This document shows positions 36,874 to 45,159 of a stretch of DNA of 64,000 bases, one piece after another. The stretch comes from Phycisphaeraceae bacterium. Its GTDB lineage: Bacteria; Planctomycetota; Phycisphaerae; Phycisphaerales; UBA1924. The first letter of the stretch is position 1. Each line of letters begins with the position of its first letter. The DNA lies in contig JAHBXL010000005.1 of the NCBI GenBank assembly GCA_019636495.1, positions 62,001-126,000 on the forward strand, given 5' to 3'. Position numbers and translations under genes: made by a program. The notes beneath the pieces were generated by a model. It ran no database searches. It saw only the letters and a program-made list of their open reading frames with translations, and was not told the DNA's origin.

Positions 36874-37103
36874 CGGGTCGCCTGTGGGGGGGCCATCGAC
36901 ATCCGCATCCTCATCGGTGTGTAGGGGGGCGTAGTGCCAGGTGATCCTTGCTGGTCGAGGTCACACGATGCGCGAGTGTTCGCTGTGCAATGGGGCTTCG
37001 CCCCCTTGCGACCCCCATAGGCAAAGACGCCGCGCGGGAAGCGTGCCGAATGTCGATGATCGCCGCCGCGCAACTCCGAAAGCCGGGCCGGCGCTTGAGG
37101 CCA
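36412..37103. repeat. segmental duplication, unit 1 (partner 37929-38666)
   Basis: The stretch from the palindrome through the RHS fragment to a block coding ASSAGPAFG and the GGGGCTTCGCCCCC hairpin is repeated at 37929-38666. Identity is high throughout; unit 2 carries about 46 nt extra, made of two copies of a GGTGGGCCGGCACTC hairpin word. Confidence 0.8.
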
Positions 37104-37215
37104 GCGCGATGCTCACCGTCCCCGCTCCGTCAACAACGCACACCTGCACGCTCTTGCTGTGGTAGTCCACCTCGACAACCACGGGTACATTCTCCATGAC
37201 CCGTTGCTCCTTCAT
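36961..37215 (-). pseudogene. truncated IS110-family transposase, amino end only
   Basis: ATG 37215 opens MKEQRVMENVPVVVEVDYHSK, continuing SVQVCVVDGAGTV, the first strand pair of the IS110-family DEDD (RuvC-like) domain, with the catalytic aspartate in VDYHSK. After about 35 codons homology is lost at the junction with the duplicated block (ALASSAGPAFG), so the rest of the transposase, including the serine-containing Tnp20 domain, is absent. In IS110 elements the sequence before the gene encodes the bridge RNA; the segment above 37215 here holds a tandem repeat. It is a remnant, not a mobile unit. Confidence 0.55.
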
Positions 37216-37241
37216 GGGGTGTTCAGTCCCACCGAGAAGTG

Positions 37242-37321
37242 TTCCCTGGTCAGGGGCAGCAGGTCTTCATACCCATCAGCCGGATTCCTGGTCAGTGGCA
37301 GAAAGTCGTCATTCCCATCAG
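37242..37321. repeat. tandem 38-39-nt repeat upstream of the IS110 remnant
   Basis: Two adjacent imperfect copies: the first reads TCCCTGGTCAGGGGCAGCAG then GTCTTCATACCCATCAGC, the second TCCTGGTCAGTGGCAGAAAG then TCGTCATTCCCATCAGC. They sit just before the transposase start on the minus strand and could be part of a former left end with its bridge RNA. The stop of the zinc-ribbon gene lies at the edge of the second copy. Confidence 0.55.
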
Positions 37322-37929
37322 CAGTCGCTGCCGCACTCCGGACAACGCAATCCGCGATAGCCGATGAGGGAATATCCACAACTTCTGCATCGCAGATCCT
37401 TGTCAAACTCTGCATACAATCGTCGTGCCAACGTGTCCGTGCACCAGACCACACCGCACGTTACGATCATTAGTATGGCAAGTCTAATAGCTGCAAGTCT
37501 TAACGTTGAGCTTGTAGGATCGACACCAAAGCGACCTACAGCACCGTCTCCAACCTCAATGGCGACATACGAACATGGCCACCCGAGTTCAAGAACGCGA
37601 ATGAATGCCCTATGTTTACTTGCTCTTGATAAGACAACGACCGGAACCTGTAGATGTGGTGCATCCGACGCCAATGGTTCGTCTGAAAGCCTGAACTGCC
37701 ACCGAACGACGCCGTATGATTCTCTGCGCGTCGCCTCCCACACCCGTTGATCTACTGTCGAACAATAGAATTCCAGCGAGTGACGATCGAATCCTGTAAA
37801 GGTAAACTTGGGCCAGTACCAAGCGGCGGAAATCGCAGGGACAATGACTGTCGGCCCCAATAGCAATACCAATGCGAGGAATCCGACGCTCCAGCGAACT
37901 ACGCTGCATGACCTAAGTAGTAGCTTCAC
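37318..37929 (-). CDS. membrane protein with carboxy-terminal zinc ribbon, next to RHS fragment
   Basis: About 203 residues from GTG 37929, which overlaps the stop of RHS copy 2 (GTGA), so translation is coupled. A membrane helix near the start (SVGFLALVLLLGPTVIVPAI), a soluble extracytoplasmic domain (SLEFYCSTVDQRVWEATRR...), a second helix (LAAIRLAILMIVTCGVVWC) and a carboxy-terminal zinc ribbon LRCRSCGYSLIGYRGLRCPECG. GC content is visibly lower than in the core genes, which suggests transfer. Its place right after an RHS fragment is where immunity genes usually lie; an immunity role is a guess. Unrelated to known immunity families as far as I can see. Confidence 0.6.
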   Translation of the reverse strand: MKLLLRSCSVVRWSVGFLALVLLLGPTVIVPAISAAWYWPKFTFTGFDRHSLEFYCSTVDQRVWEATRRESYGVVRWQFRLSDEPLASDAPHLQVPVVVLSRASKHRAFIRVLELGWPCSYVAIEVGDGAVGRFGVDPTSSTLRLAAIRLAILMIVTCGVVWCTDTLARRLYAEFDKDLRCRSCGYSLIGYRGLRCPECGSDC

Positions 37930-38390
37930 GGCTGGTGGCACGGCCGCCGCCGCTCCTCTGCTTTGACGTGGCACGGGTCCCGCTGCTTTGAGCGGGGCCC
38001 GTGCACTGTGTAGTCCTCGTAGAATGCGTCCTCATCCGCACTGTTCACCACCCCGTCCTTGTTGTGGTCGCCGTGCGTCAGCAGGAACGGCACGCCATAG
38101 GCCGAGTACTTCTGCCACTCGATGACCGCGCCGGCATTGTCGAAGATGGCGCTCACATCGGCCCGCCAGTTCTGCGCGTAGTAGTGCCGCGTCTCCAGCG
38201 TGCCATCCGCGGCGTTGTACCACTTGTCGGTGTTGTCCCGGTCGCGCAGGATCACGCTGTCAATGTAACTCGAACCGCCGTAGCCCGCAACCCCCGCCGC
38301 GTGGTAGATGAACAGTTCCTTTGGGTCGGTGTCCGCACCCCGCCAGACCCCTACCACGCGCCACTTGTCGTCATAGCAGAAGTGGTACAC
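37926..38390 (-). CDS. RHS carboxy-terminal fragment, copy 2
   Basis: 154 residues from GTG 38390, with the same frame open further upstream (HYDADEDADVDGPPTGD). It differs from copy 1 by a handful of substitutions (YHFCYDD for YYLCYDD, GVWRG for GGWRG, SVIL for SVVL). It likewise ends in repeat-encoded residues (HGPRSKQRDPCHVKAEERRR) instead of a core end and toxin tip, stopping exactly where the zinc-ribbon gene begins. Like copy 1 it has no long YD-repeat region and could not form an RHS cage on its own. Confidence 0.6.
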   Translation of the reverse strand: MYHFCYDDKWRVVGVWRGADTDPKELFIYHAAGVAGYGGSSYIDSVILRDRDNTDKWYNAADGTLETRHYYAQNWRADVSAIFDNAGAVIEWQKYSAYGVPFLLTHGDHNKDGVVNSADEDAFYEDYTVHGPRSKQRDPCHVKAEERRRPCHQP

Positions 38391-38666
38391 CGGGTCGCCT
38401 GTGGGGGGGCCATCGACATCAGCATCCTCATCGGCATCGTAGTGCCAGGTGATCCTTGCTGGTCGAGTTTACGCGCAGCGCGATGGTTCGCTGTGCAAAG
38501 GGGCTTCGCCCCCTTGCGACCCCCAGAGGCAAATGCACCGGGCGCAGGGGCTGCCGTTGGTGGGCCGGCACTCGGTGGGGGTGCCTTTGGTGGGCCGGCA
38601 CTCCGTGCCGGTCGTCTGCAAGCGTCCGCCGCGCGGCTCCGAAAGCCGGGCCGGCGCTTGAGGCCA
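37929..38666. repeat. segmental duplication, unit 2 (partner 36412-37103)
   Basis: Second copy of the RHS/palindrome block. It includes copy A2 of the palindrome (37929-38007) and, at 38543-38620, the inserted hairpin word GTGGGCCGGCACTC twice, which unit 1 lacks. Confidence 0.8.
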
Positions 38667-38679
38667 TTGCGAGTGCCTC

Positions 38680-38755
38680 TGGTAGGTCGCACAGGCCCCG
38701 CGAAGCGCGGGACCTGTGCCACATCAAGGCAAGAGAGATTCATCGGCCATGCCAC
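38680..38755 (-). repeat. GGTGGCAC-type palindromic repeat, copy A3
   Basis: Inverted relative to A1 and A2: on the minus strand GGCGGGTGGCATGGCCG, CTCTTGCCTTGATGTGGCAC, then a hairpin with arms GTCCCGCG and CGCGGGGC. It borders the end of RHS copy 3, whose last codons (NGGWHGR) are made from it. Confidence 0.7.
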
Positions 38756-40020
38756 CCGCCGTTCAAGCTACATCCTCGTAGTTGCATGCACACTAGGTGG
38801 CGCACGGTAGGCGGAAACCACCACGAATCTCCAGGTTGAATAGGTTCGTTTGCTGGACATCGGATAGTCACATCGAGCACGCCGCTCCAACTGTAGTGCG
38901 TATTACATTGCGTACACTCACCGTCAGGGTTACATCTGACGACATATTGATCTGGAGCGAGAAATCCCCAATTGCCGCAAATGGCCTCTTTTAGATCCCG
39001 CGAGATGCTCTGGCGACTTAACTGACATCCTGGATCAAGTTCGCCGTCTAACCAGACGTTGCATTCGCGGTCCCACTCCCACACGAATTGGCCACAAGAC
39101 TCCTGGCACCCGGCGATGTGTTCGATTGGTTCATTGTTTGGGAGGCGACCGGGCCATTGTCCGCGTATCCAATGAATTAGCCAACCCCACATGAATCGTC
39201 TCGGTGCAGATTGTACGTGAGGCGGACAATAGCACCTTGAGCGGCCCCAAGGCGGGCAGGCACCCGCTGAGTGCAACGAGAGTCCGGCTAAATCTGAGTT
39301 GGCGACAGGTGCGCAGTCGCAATACGAAAGAAGGGCTGCCCCATCCACATACCCCATCGGGTCTCTTCTCGTCCACCGTCCGAGCCCGAAGTGCAGCACC
39401 CTGTGCCGCACGTGCGCGAGTTCGGGCGCGGCGAGGTCGTTGCCGAACCCCTCGTGCTCGTAGCCCGCGTACCCCTTGCGGTTGCACACATCCGCGGCGG
39501 AGAGTTTCCAGCGACCGCCGACCGCGCCCTTGTTGTACGACGCCGTGAACAGCGTCTGGTCGGCCGTCGTCCACGCGCCATCGCGGTTCAGGTCCGCCCG
39601 CGCGTTGTTCGCGGCGTAATCCGCGTTGAACGCCGTCTGATCCGCGAGGGAGATGCCGCCGTCCTTGCCGTGATCGCCCGGCGTCAGCAGGAACGGCACG
39701 CCGTAGGCGGAGTACTTCTGCCACTCGATGACCGCGCCGGCCCCCCCACCTGTTGTCGAAGATCGCGCTCGCATCGGCCCGCCAGCGCCCCCGCGGCGCG
39801 TCGTCGTGCCGCGTGTTCCCCGCCGCGGCGGCCACCCGCCGCCTTGCCACGCTTTGGCCATTTGGCCCTTTGCCCTTTGGCCATTTCCGCGGAGCGGCGC
39901 TGTCCCGGTCTCGCAGGATCACGCTGTCAATGTAACGACTTCCGCCCATCCCGGCAACACCCGCCCCCCTCCCCCCCCTGCCGGTCTGGTGATAGACGAT
40001 CAACTCCTTGAGTTCGCCGC
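38740..40020 (-). pseudogene. RHS carboxy-terminal fragment with toxin-like tip, copy 3, frameshifted
   Basis: Two frames make one RHS end. The upstream frame (to about 39750) gives ELKELIVYHQT, GGSRYIDSVILRDRD and RADASAIFDN; the downstream frame (38740-39861) gives GAVIEWQKYSAYGVPFLL, two EF-hand-like units (GDHGKDGGISLADQTAF, ADLNRDGAWTTADQTLF), the RHS core end LGRWTRRDPMGYVDGAALLS and a tip of about 175 residues. Compared with copies 1 and 2, an insert with a G7 run near 39741 shifts the frame by one. Other inserts carry a G-rich tract and a GGCCAAAGGGCAAAGG word. The tip is cysteine- and tryptophan-rich, lower in GC and unrecognised. Confidence 0.65.
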
Positions 40021-40057
40021 TATCCGCCGCGGCCGCCGAGAGGCGCAACCGCCATTT

Positions 40058-40105
40058 CCGGCTTCCCACCTCCCACCTCCCACTTCCGACATCCGACATC
40101 CGATT
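40058..40105. repeat. dispersed word repeat (TTCCCACCTCCCACC / CCGACATCCGACATCC)
   Basis: Tandem short words that match, in reverse, the words at 12180-12210 (GGAAGTGGGATGTCGGAGG). They lie between RHS copy 3 and the stop of the sortilin-like gene and encode the odd start MSDVGSGRWEVGSRKW in one frame. Confidence 0.6.
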
Positions 40106-42626
40106 ACGGGCACCCCGCAAACCACGCGCTCAGGAATGCGAATATGTCATCCACCCCCACCCCGCCGACCCCGTCGAAGTTCGCGCTCGGATCGTTGGCA
40201 AACCACGCCCCAAGGAACGCGAAGATGTCGTTCACATCCCGCGTGCCGTCGCCGTCGAAGTCCGCCGCGCAGGGGTTGATGTCCGCCGTGTAGATCCCGC
40301 GCCCGTGTGTCGCGGCGAGCAGGCGGTTGCTGGCGTGCATGAAGACGATCTCGTCGGTCCGCACGTTCCGCGGGCCCTCGCTCGCGGTCGACCACGTCGC
40401 GCCGCCATCGTTGCTCGAGAACACGCCCAGTTCCGTCGCGACATACAGCCAGTTGGCCACCGTCGGGTGCCTCGCGATGCCGTAGATCGGAATGTTCGGC
40501 AGGCCCGATGCCCCCGACCCGGTGATGTCGCTCCACGTCGTGCCGCCATTGGTCGAGCGGTACAGGTTGTTGGTCGCGAATCCCCCGAAGGCGACATAGA
40601 CGATCGACGCGTTGCCGGGGTCGAAGAAGATCCGCGTGACATACCGGTTGGGCAACGGGTTGGCGGTCCCGTTGTTGTCGATGACCGTCCACGTCGGCGC
40701 GGCCACGTGCGCGTTGGTGGTCCGCCACACCTGCCCGTTGTTCTGGCCGACCCACACCACCGACGAGTTGCCGGGCGCGACGGCGATGGCCGAGATGTAG
40801 TCGTTGCCCGGGGCGCGCACGGCCGACCAACTCGCCGTGGTGCGCACGTTCTGGCTGCGCCACAGGCTGCTCGCCCCGACATACATCGTGTTGGGGTTGT
40901 TCGGGTCGAGGATGAACGGCGCGATGAAGTTCGCCGCGGCGTTCGCATCGCTCAATCCGTTGGTAATGTACGAAGCCGACTGCCCGCCGTTCGTCGATCG
41001 GTGCACCTGCGCATAGATGTACTCGCCGTACGTGTAGTTCGGGTCCTCATGATCGATCGCGCAGAAGCCCCCATCGCCGCCGAAGGTCAGGTTCGCCGTG
41101 TCGCTGCTCGTCGAGTTGAGCCGCAGCGTGCCGTTGTCCTGCGTGCCCCCGATGATGCGCCCGGTCGGCCCGTGCCCCGCCGCCCCATAGAACTGCGTCG
41201 TCCGATACGTCGCCTGCCGGCTGAACCACGATATCGTCGACGCGTGGATGTCGTTGGTGCCGTGCAGCCCGCCGTCGGTCGCGACCCACCACCGCCGGTT
41301 GGTCGTGCCGTTGTATCCGGGGTCGTGCATGAACCAGTGAATGTCCGGGTGCGGCGCGGTCGTGATGATGTACCCGTTGGAGATCTGCGTCAGCGTCTGT
41401 CCGCCATTGGTCGAGCGATAAATCGCGTACCCACCCACCGTCAACAGGTCGGAGTTCGTCGGGCTCACCCAGATCGGGCACGCCCACCAACTCGAACCCG
41501 CGTTCCCCGACGTTGTCCGCACCGTGTACGTCTGCCCGCCGTCCGTCGAGCGGTACACCAGCCCGTTCCCGCTCAGCGCATACACCATGTTCGGCGTCGC
41601 CGCGGCATAGCACAGTTCGATGCGATCGGTCGTCGGAATGCCCGTCGCGGCGGTCCAAGTCTGCCCCGAGTTGGTGCTGTACATCGCGCGGTGCGCGCCG
41701 CTCAGCGCGCGAACGTGCGCAACCGCCTTGGCCGAGTCGTTGGGGTCCCATGAGACAAACTGCGACTCGCTCCCCATCGCCACGTTCGACCACGTCGCGC
41801 CGCCGTTCGTCGTGCGCATGATGCCCGCGCTCGACCCCGATCTCGCGGCGAGAATGATCTGCGTGTTCGCCGGATTCACCGCGATGCGCCCCACCGCGCC
41901 CCACGAAGCCGTGCCGCTCATCTGCGTCCACGTCACGCCCGCATCGACAGACTTCCAGATGCCGTTCCCCGCCAGCGAGCCGCCGCCGAAGACGCCCTCT
42001 CCGGTCCCGGCGAAGATCACATCGGGGTTGGTCGGATCGAACGCCAGGCAGCCGATGTTGAGGTTCGACATCGCATCCGCAACCGGCGTCCACGTCGTGC
42101 CGCCGTTGGCCGTGTACCACACGCCGCCGCTGACCCCGCCCGCCCACATCCGCAGCGGCGTCGTGGGATGAATCAGGAACGACCGCGTCCGGCCGCCGAC
42201 GTTGCCCGGCCCGCGCGAAACCCACGACGCGGGAGAAAGCCCCGCGCCCCGCGCAGCAGGCCCGTCGCCCTGCGCGCCGGCGTTCTGCTCGCGCCACCAC
42301 CCCTCGTTCTCCGCCAACTGCTTGCGGCCGATCTCCCAGCCATCAACGGGAATGACCCCGTTCTCATCGGCAAGGCGCTTCTTCTGCCATAGCCACGATT
42401 CGAGCGGCCCAGAGGCGGGCGGTCTCGGATCCGCCGGCGCTGCATGCGGGTTCGACCGCACCCTCGCTCGCTCCTCGGGAATCGGCAGTTGATGTCGCCG
42501 CGCCGTCGCCCCGTTCAGCGCAGCCCCACCAGATGACGCCGACTCGTCGGACCGACATCCCCCAGCCCACGCCCCGCACACCACCACCACGCACGCCGAC
42601 AACCGACCGACCGCTTCCCTGTACAT
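40104..42626 (-). CDS. secreted sortilin/BNR-repeat lipoprotein with DIFxFL tail
   Basis: About 840 residues from ATG 42626, with GGGGAG nine bases upstream. A lipoprotein signal (LSACVVVVCGAWAGGC) predicts lipidation at the AGGC cysteine. The body is a beta-propeller with repeated Asp-box motifs: WYTANGGTTWTPV, WKSVDAGVTWTQM, MRTTNGGATWSNV, YSTNSGQTWTAA, YRSTDGGQTYTV, YRSTNGGTTWSDI, FSSNDGGATWSTA, as in VPS10/sortilin-like exported proteins. The carboxy end has two EF-hand-like units, ADFDGDGTRDVNDIFAFL and ANFDGVGGVGVDDIFAFL, ending AWFAGCP. No catalytic residues for glycoside hydrolysis are evident; a binding or adhesion role is likely. Same strand as the RHS fragments. Confidence 0.85.
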   Translation of the reverse strand: MYREAVGRLSACVVVVCGAWAGGCRSDESASSGGAALNGATARRHQLPIPEERARVRSNPHAAPADPRPPASGPLESWLWQKKRLADENGVIPVDGWEIGRKQLAENEGWWREQNAGAQGDGPAARGAGLSPASWVSRGPGNVGGRTRSFLIHPTTPLRMWAGGVSGGVWYTANGGTTWTPVADAMSNLNIGCLAFDPTNPDVIFAGTGEGVFGGGSLAGNGIWKSVDAGVTWTQMSGTASWGAVGRIAVNPANTQIILAARSGSSAGIMRTTNGGATWSNVAMGSESQFVSWDPNDSAKAVAHVRALSGAHRAMYSTNSGQTWTAATGIPTTDRIELCYAAATPNMVYALSGNGLVYRSTDGGQTYTVRTTSGNAGSSWWACPIWVSPTNSDLLTVGGYAIYRSTNGGQTLTQISNGYIITTAPHPDIHWFMHDPGYNGTTNRRWWVATDGGLHGTNDIHASTISWFSRQATYRTTQFYGAAGHGPTGRIIGGTQDNGTLRLNSTSSDTANLTFGGDGGFCAIDHEDPNYTYGEYIYAQVHRSTNGGQSASYITNGLSDANAAANFIAPFILDPNNPNTMYVGASSLWRSQNVRTTASWSAVRAPGNDYISAIAVAPGNSSVVWVGQNNGQVWRTTNAHVAAPTWTVIDNNGTANPLPNRYVTRIFFDPGNASIVYVAFGGFATNNLYRSTNGGTTWSDITGSGASGLPNIPIYGIARHPTVANWLYVATELGVFSSNDGGATWSTASEGPRNVRTDEIVFMHASNRLLAATHGRGIYTADINPCAADFDGDGTRDVNDIFAFLGAWFANDPSANFDGVGGVGVDDIFAFLSAWFAGCP

Positions 42627-42830
42627 CGATATCGACTCCCCGGCCGGCGACCGACCGCTTGGACACGAAACGACCGGAGAACCCACTCGCCCCGCGGCGG
42701 ACTGCCGCGGCGATCTCAAAGGGCGCGAGAACTGCACTCGCAGCCTATACGACGCCGGACCGGGCACGGCTCCCGGTTCTCCGTGCGTTCCTGCCGCGGA
42801 GTCTCAAAGCCCCGCTGAGGTCGATCCGCT

Positions 42831-44927
42831 TCAGCCCACCGGCGCAGCCTGCCGACCCAGCGACAGACTCCCCGCGCGCCGGGTCTGCGGAGCCTCCAGC
42901 ACCCCCTGCTCGATCAGCCGCGCCTCCTCCTCGCTGAACGCCTCGCCGAAGCGGAACAGACGGAACGAGTTGCCGATCACCACCACGTCCCCCATCACGT
43001 GGTAGAACGCCGCGAACAGCAGCGCACCCGAGCCGAACGCCGCCTCGAGTTGTCCCGTCGCGGCGAGCACAAGGCCGACGAGCGCGACGATGATCGACGC
43101 GGCGATGTTCTGCGCGATGATGGCGCGGGTGCGCCGCGCCAGTTCGACCAGGAACGGGATGCGCGACAGGTCGTCGGTCATGAGCGCGACGCCCGCCGAG
43201 TTGGCCGCGATGTCCGACCCGCCAAGGCCCATGGCCACGCCCACATCCGCCGCGGCCAATGACGGCCCGTCGTTGATGCCGTCGCCGACCATCATCACGC
43301 GGCGGCCCTCCTTCACCAGCCCCTGAATGATCGCGTGCTTCTCCTCCGGCAGGCACTCGGCCTCGATGTTGTCGACGCCGACCGCGCGCCCCACACGCTC
43401 CGCCACGCTCACCCGGTCGCCCGTGAGAATGTCCACGCGCCGAACGCCCAGTTCGCGCAGCCGCGAGACCACGTTCCGCGTGTTCGATCGCACCTTGTCC
43501 TCGAGGCCGACCACGCCCAGGTACCGCCCGTTCCGCACCACGTGCACGCCCGTCATCCCCTCGATGCGCGACTCGACCGCCTGCACCTGCGGCCGGATAT
43601 CGGGGAAGAGTTCCACAAGCCACGTCGGCCGGCCCACCAGCACCTCGCCCGCGCTGGTGCGCGCGCGAATCCCCCGCCCGTGGATCTCCTCGAAATCGGT
43701 CGAGTGATCCGGCGTCACCCGCGCCGCCTGCGCCGTCTGAAGGATCGACTTGGCCAGCGGGTGGTTCGAGTGCTGCTCCCCATCCGCCGCCGCCTGCAAC
43801 AGATCCGCGCCCTCGACACCCTCGGCGGGCACGAGTTTCGAAACGCTGAACCGCCCAGTCGTCATCGTGCCGGTCTTGTCCAGCACCACCGTGTCAACCG
43901 CGGCGGATTCCTCCAGGTAGTTCGTCTTCTTGATCAGAATCCCCAGCCGCGCCGCCGCGGCGAACGCCGCCACCAGTGCCAGCGGGCTCGACAGCAGCAG
44001 CGCCGATGGGCACGCCACCACCAGAACCGTGATCGCCCGCTCGATGTCCTTCGTCAGGAACCACACGATGAACGCCACGCTCAAAGTCACCGGAACAAAG
44101 AACGACGCCACCTGCTCGATCATCAACTGCCGCGGCGTCCGCGTCGATTCCGCTTCACGGATCAGTTGCGTGACCTTGCCGATGGTCGAATCCTGACCGA
44201 TCTGAGTGGCCCGGAGTTCGATCGCGCCCGAGATGTTCGTCGTTCCCGCATACACCGCGTCCCCCGACGCAACCTCGTGCGGGATCGCCTCGCCCGTCAG
44301 CGATGCCTGGTTGATCGCGCTCCGCCCCTTCACCACCACGCCGTCCACCGGCAGGTTCTCGCCGGGCCGCACGCGGATGATGTCCCCCACCGCCACCTGC
44401 GACAGGTGAACCTCGTGCTCGGCGTTGTCCCGCACCACGCGGGCGATGTCCGGTGTCAGCCCGACCAGGTCCTCGATCGCCTTCTGCGCGCCCCACGCAC
44501 GCTGACGCACGAACTGGTCCGCCACCAGCAGGATCAGCGCCAGGAACCCCGCCGCGACATACTGCCCCTGCGCCAGCGCCGCCAGAATCGCCAGCGCGCA
44601 CAGCGACGACGTCGAGGCGCGGCCCTTCTGCACTTCCTTCCACGCCGCGACAAACAGCGGCATCCCCAGCATCACCGCCCCGATGATCGCCGGCATCTGC
44701 GCCACCCACGCCGAGATCGCCCCCGAGAAGAACCACTCCGCCAGTTTCGTGCACAGCACCAGAACCCCGCCCACCAGGTACAGCATCATGTACCGCTCGA
44801 GTTTGACATTGTGGTGCGAGCAGCAGGCCATCCCCGCGGCGTCCTCGCCGTGGTGGTGCTCGTGGTGGTGGTGAGCCTTGGAAGCCGACGCGGGCGAACC
44901 GTGGGCGTGGTTGGCGGCAACGCTCAT
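42831..44927 (-). CDS. P1B-type heavy-metal ATPase, CPS variant
   Basis: About 698 residues from ATG 44927, with GGAG seven bases upstream. No HMA domain; instead the amino end is His-rich (KAHHHHEHHHGEDAAGMACC). Features: TGEAIPHEVASGD (actuator), VVACPSALLLSSPLAL (transmembrane metal site), DKTGTMTTG (phosphorylated aspartate), SNHPLAKSI (HP motif), GDGINDGPSLAAADVGVAMG (hinge) and eight predicted helices. The usual CPC is CPS here, which alters a metal ligand; a cation such as zinc, cobalt or cadmium is plausible, but specificity is not certain. Exports metal from the cytoplasm using ATP. No metal regulator gene is next to it. Confidence 0.88.
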   Translation of the reverse strand: MSVAANHAHGSPASASKAHHHHEHHHGEDAAGMACCSHHNVKLERYMMLYLVGGVLVLCTKLAEWFFSGAISAWVAQMPAIIGAVMLGMPLFVAAWKEVQKGRASTSSLCALAILAALAQGQYVAAGFLALILLVADQFVRQRAWGAQKAIEDLVGLTPDIARVVRDNAEHEVHLSQVAVGDIIRVRPGENLPVDGVVVKGRSAINQASLTGEAIPHEVASGDAVYAGTTNISGAIELRATQIGQDSTIGKVTQLIREAESTRTPRQLMIEQVASFFVPVTLSVAFIVWFLTKDIERAITVLVVACPSALLLSSPLALVAAFAAAARLGILIKKTNYLEESAAVDTVVLDKTGTMTTGRFSVSKLVPAEGVEGADLLQAAADGEQHSNHPLAKSILQTAQAARVTPDHSTDFEEIHGRGIRARTSAGEVLVGRPTWLVELFPDIRPQVQAVESRIEGMTGVHVVRNGRYLGVVGLEDKVRSNTRNVVSRLRELGVRRVDILTGDRVSVAERVGRAVGVDNIEAECLPEEKHAIIQGLVKEGRRVMMVGDGINDGPSLAAADVGVAMGLGGSDIAANSAGVALMTDDLSRIPFLVELARRTRAIIAQNIAASIIVALVGLVLAATGQLEAAFGSGALLFAAFYHVMGDVVVIGNSFRLFRFGEAFSEEEARLIEQGVLEAPQTRRAGSLSLGRQAAPVG

Positions 44928-45159
44928 TCGCAACTCCAAAAACGCGAGTCGAACACGCGGCCCGAACCGGCCGCGCCGTGGAGAGAGCACCATCCTATCC
45001 GCCCCCCCGGCAAGTTGTCGGTACGTTCGGGACCTTGTCGGAGTTCGGTCCCTCCCGTTGGCCCAATGCACGTCCCGGCCGTTCCCCCCTTCCACACACC
45101 CAACATCACGAATCGAAACCGGCGGCGGCCATCGCCCAATGCCGCGTTAGACTCTGTGC

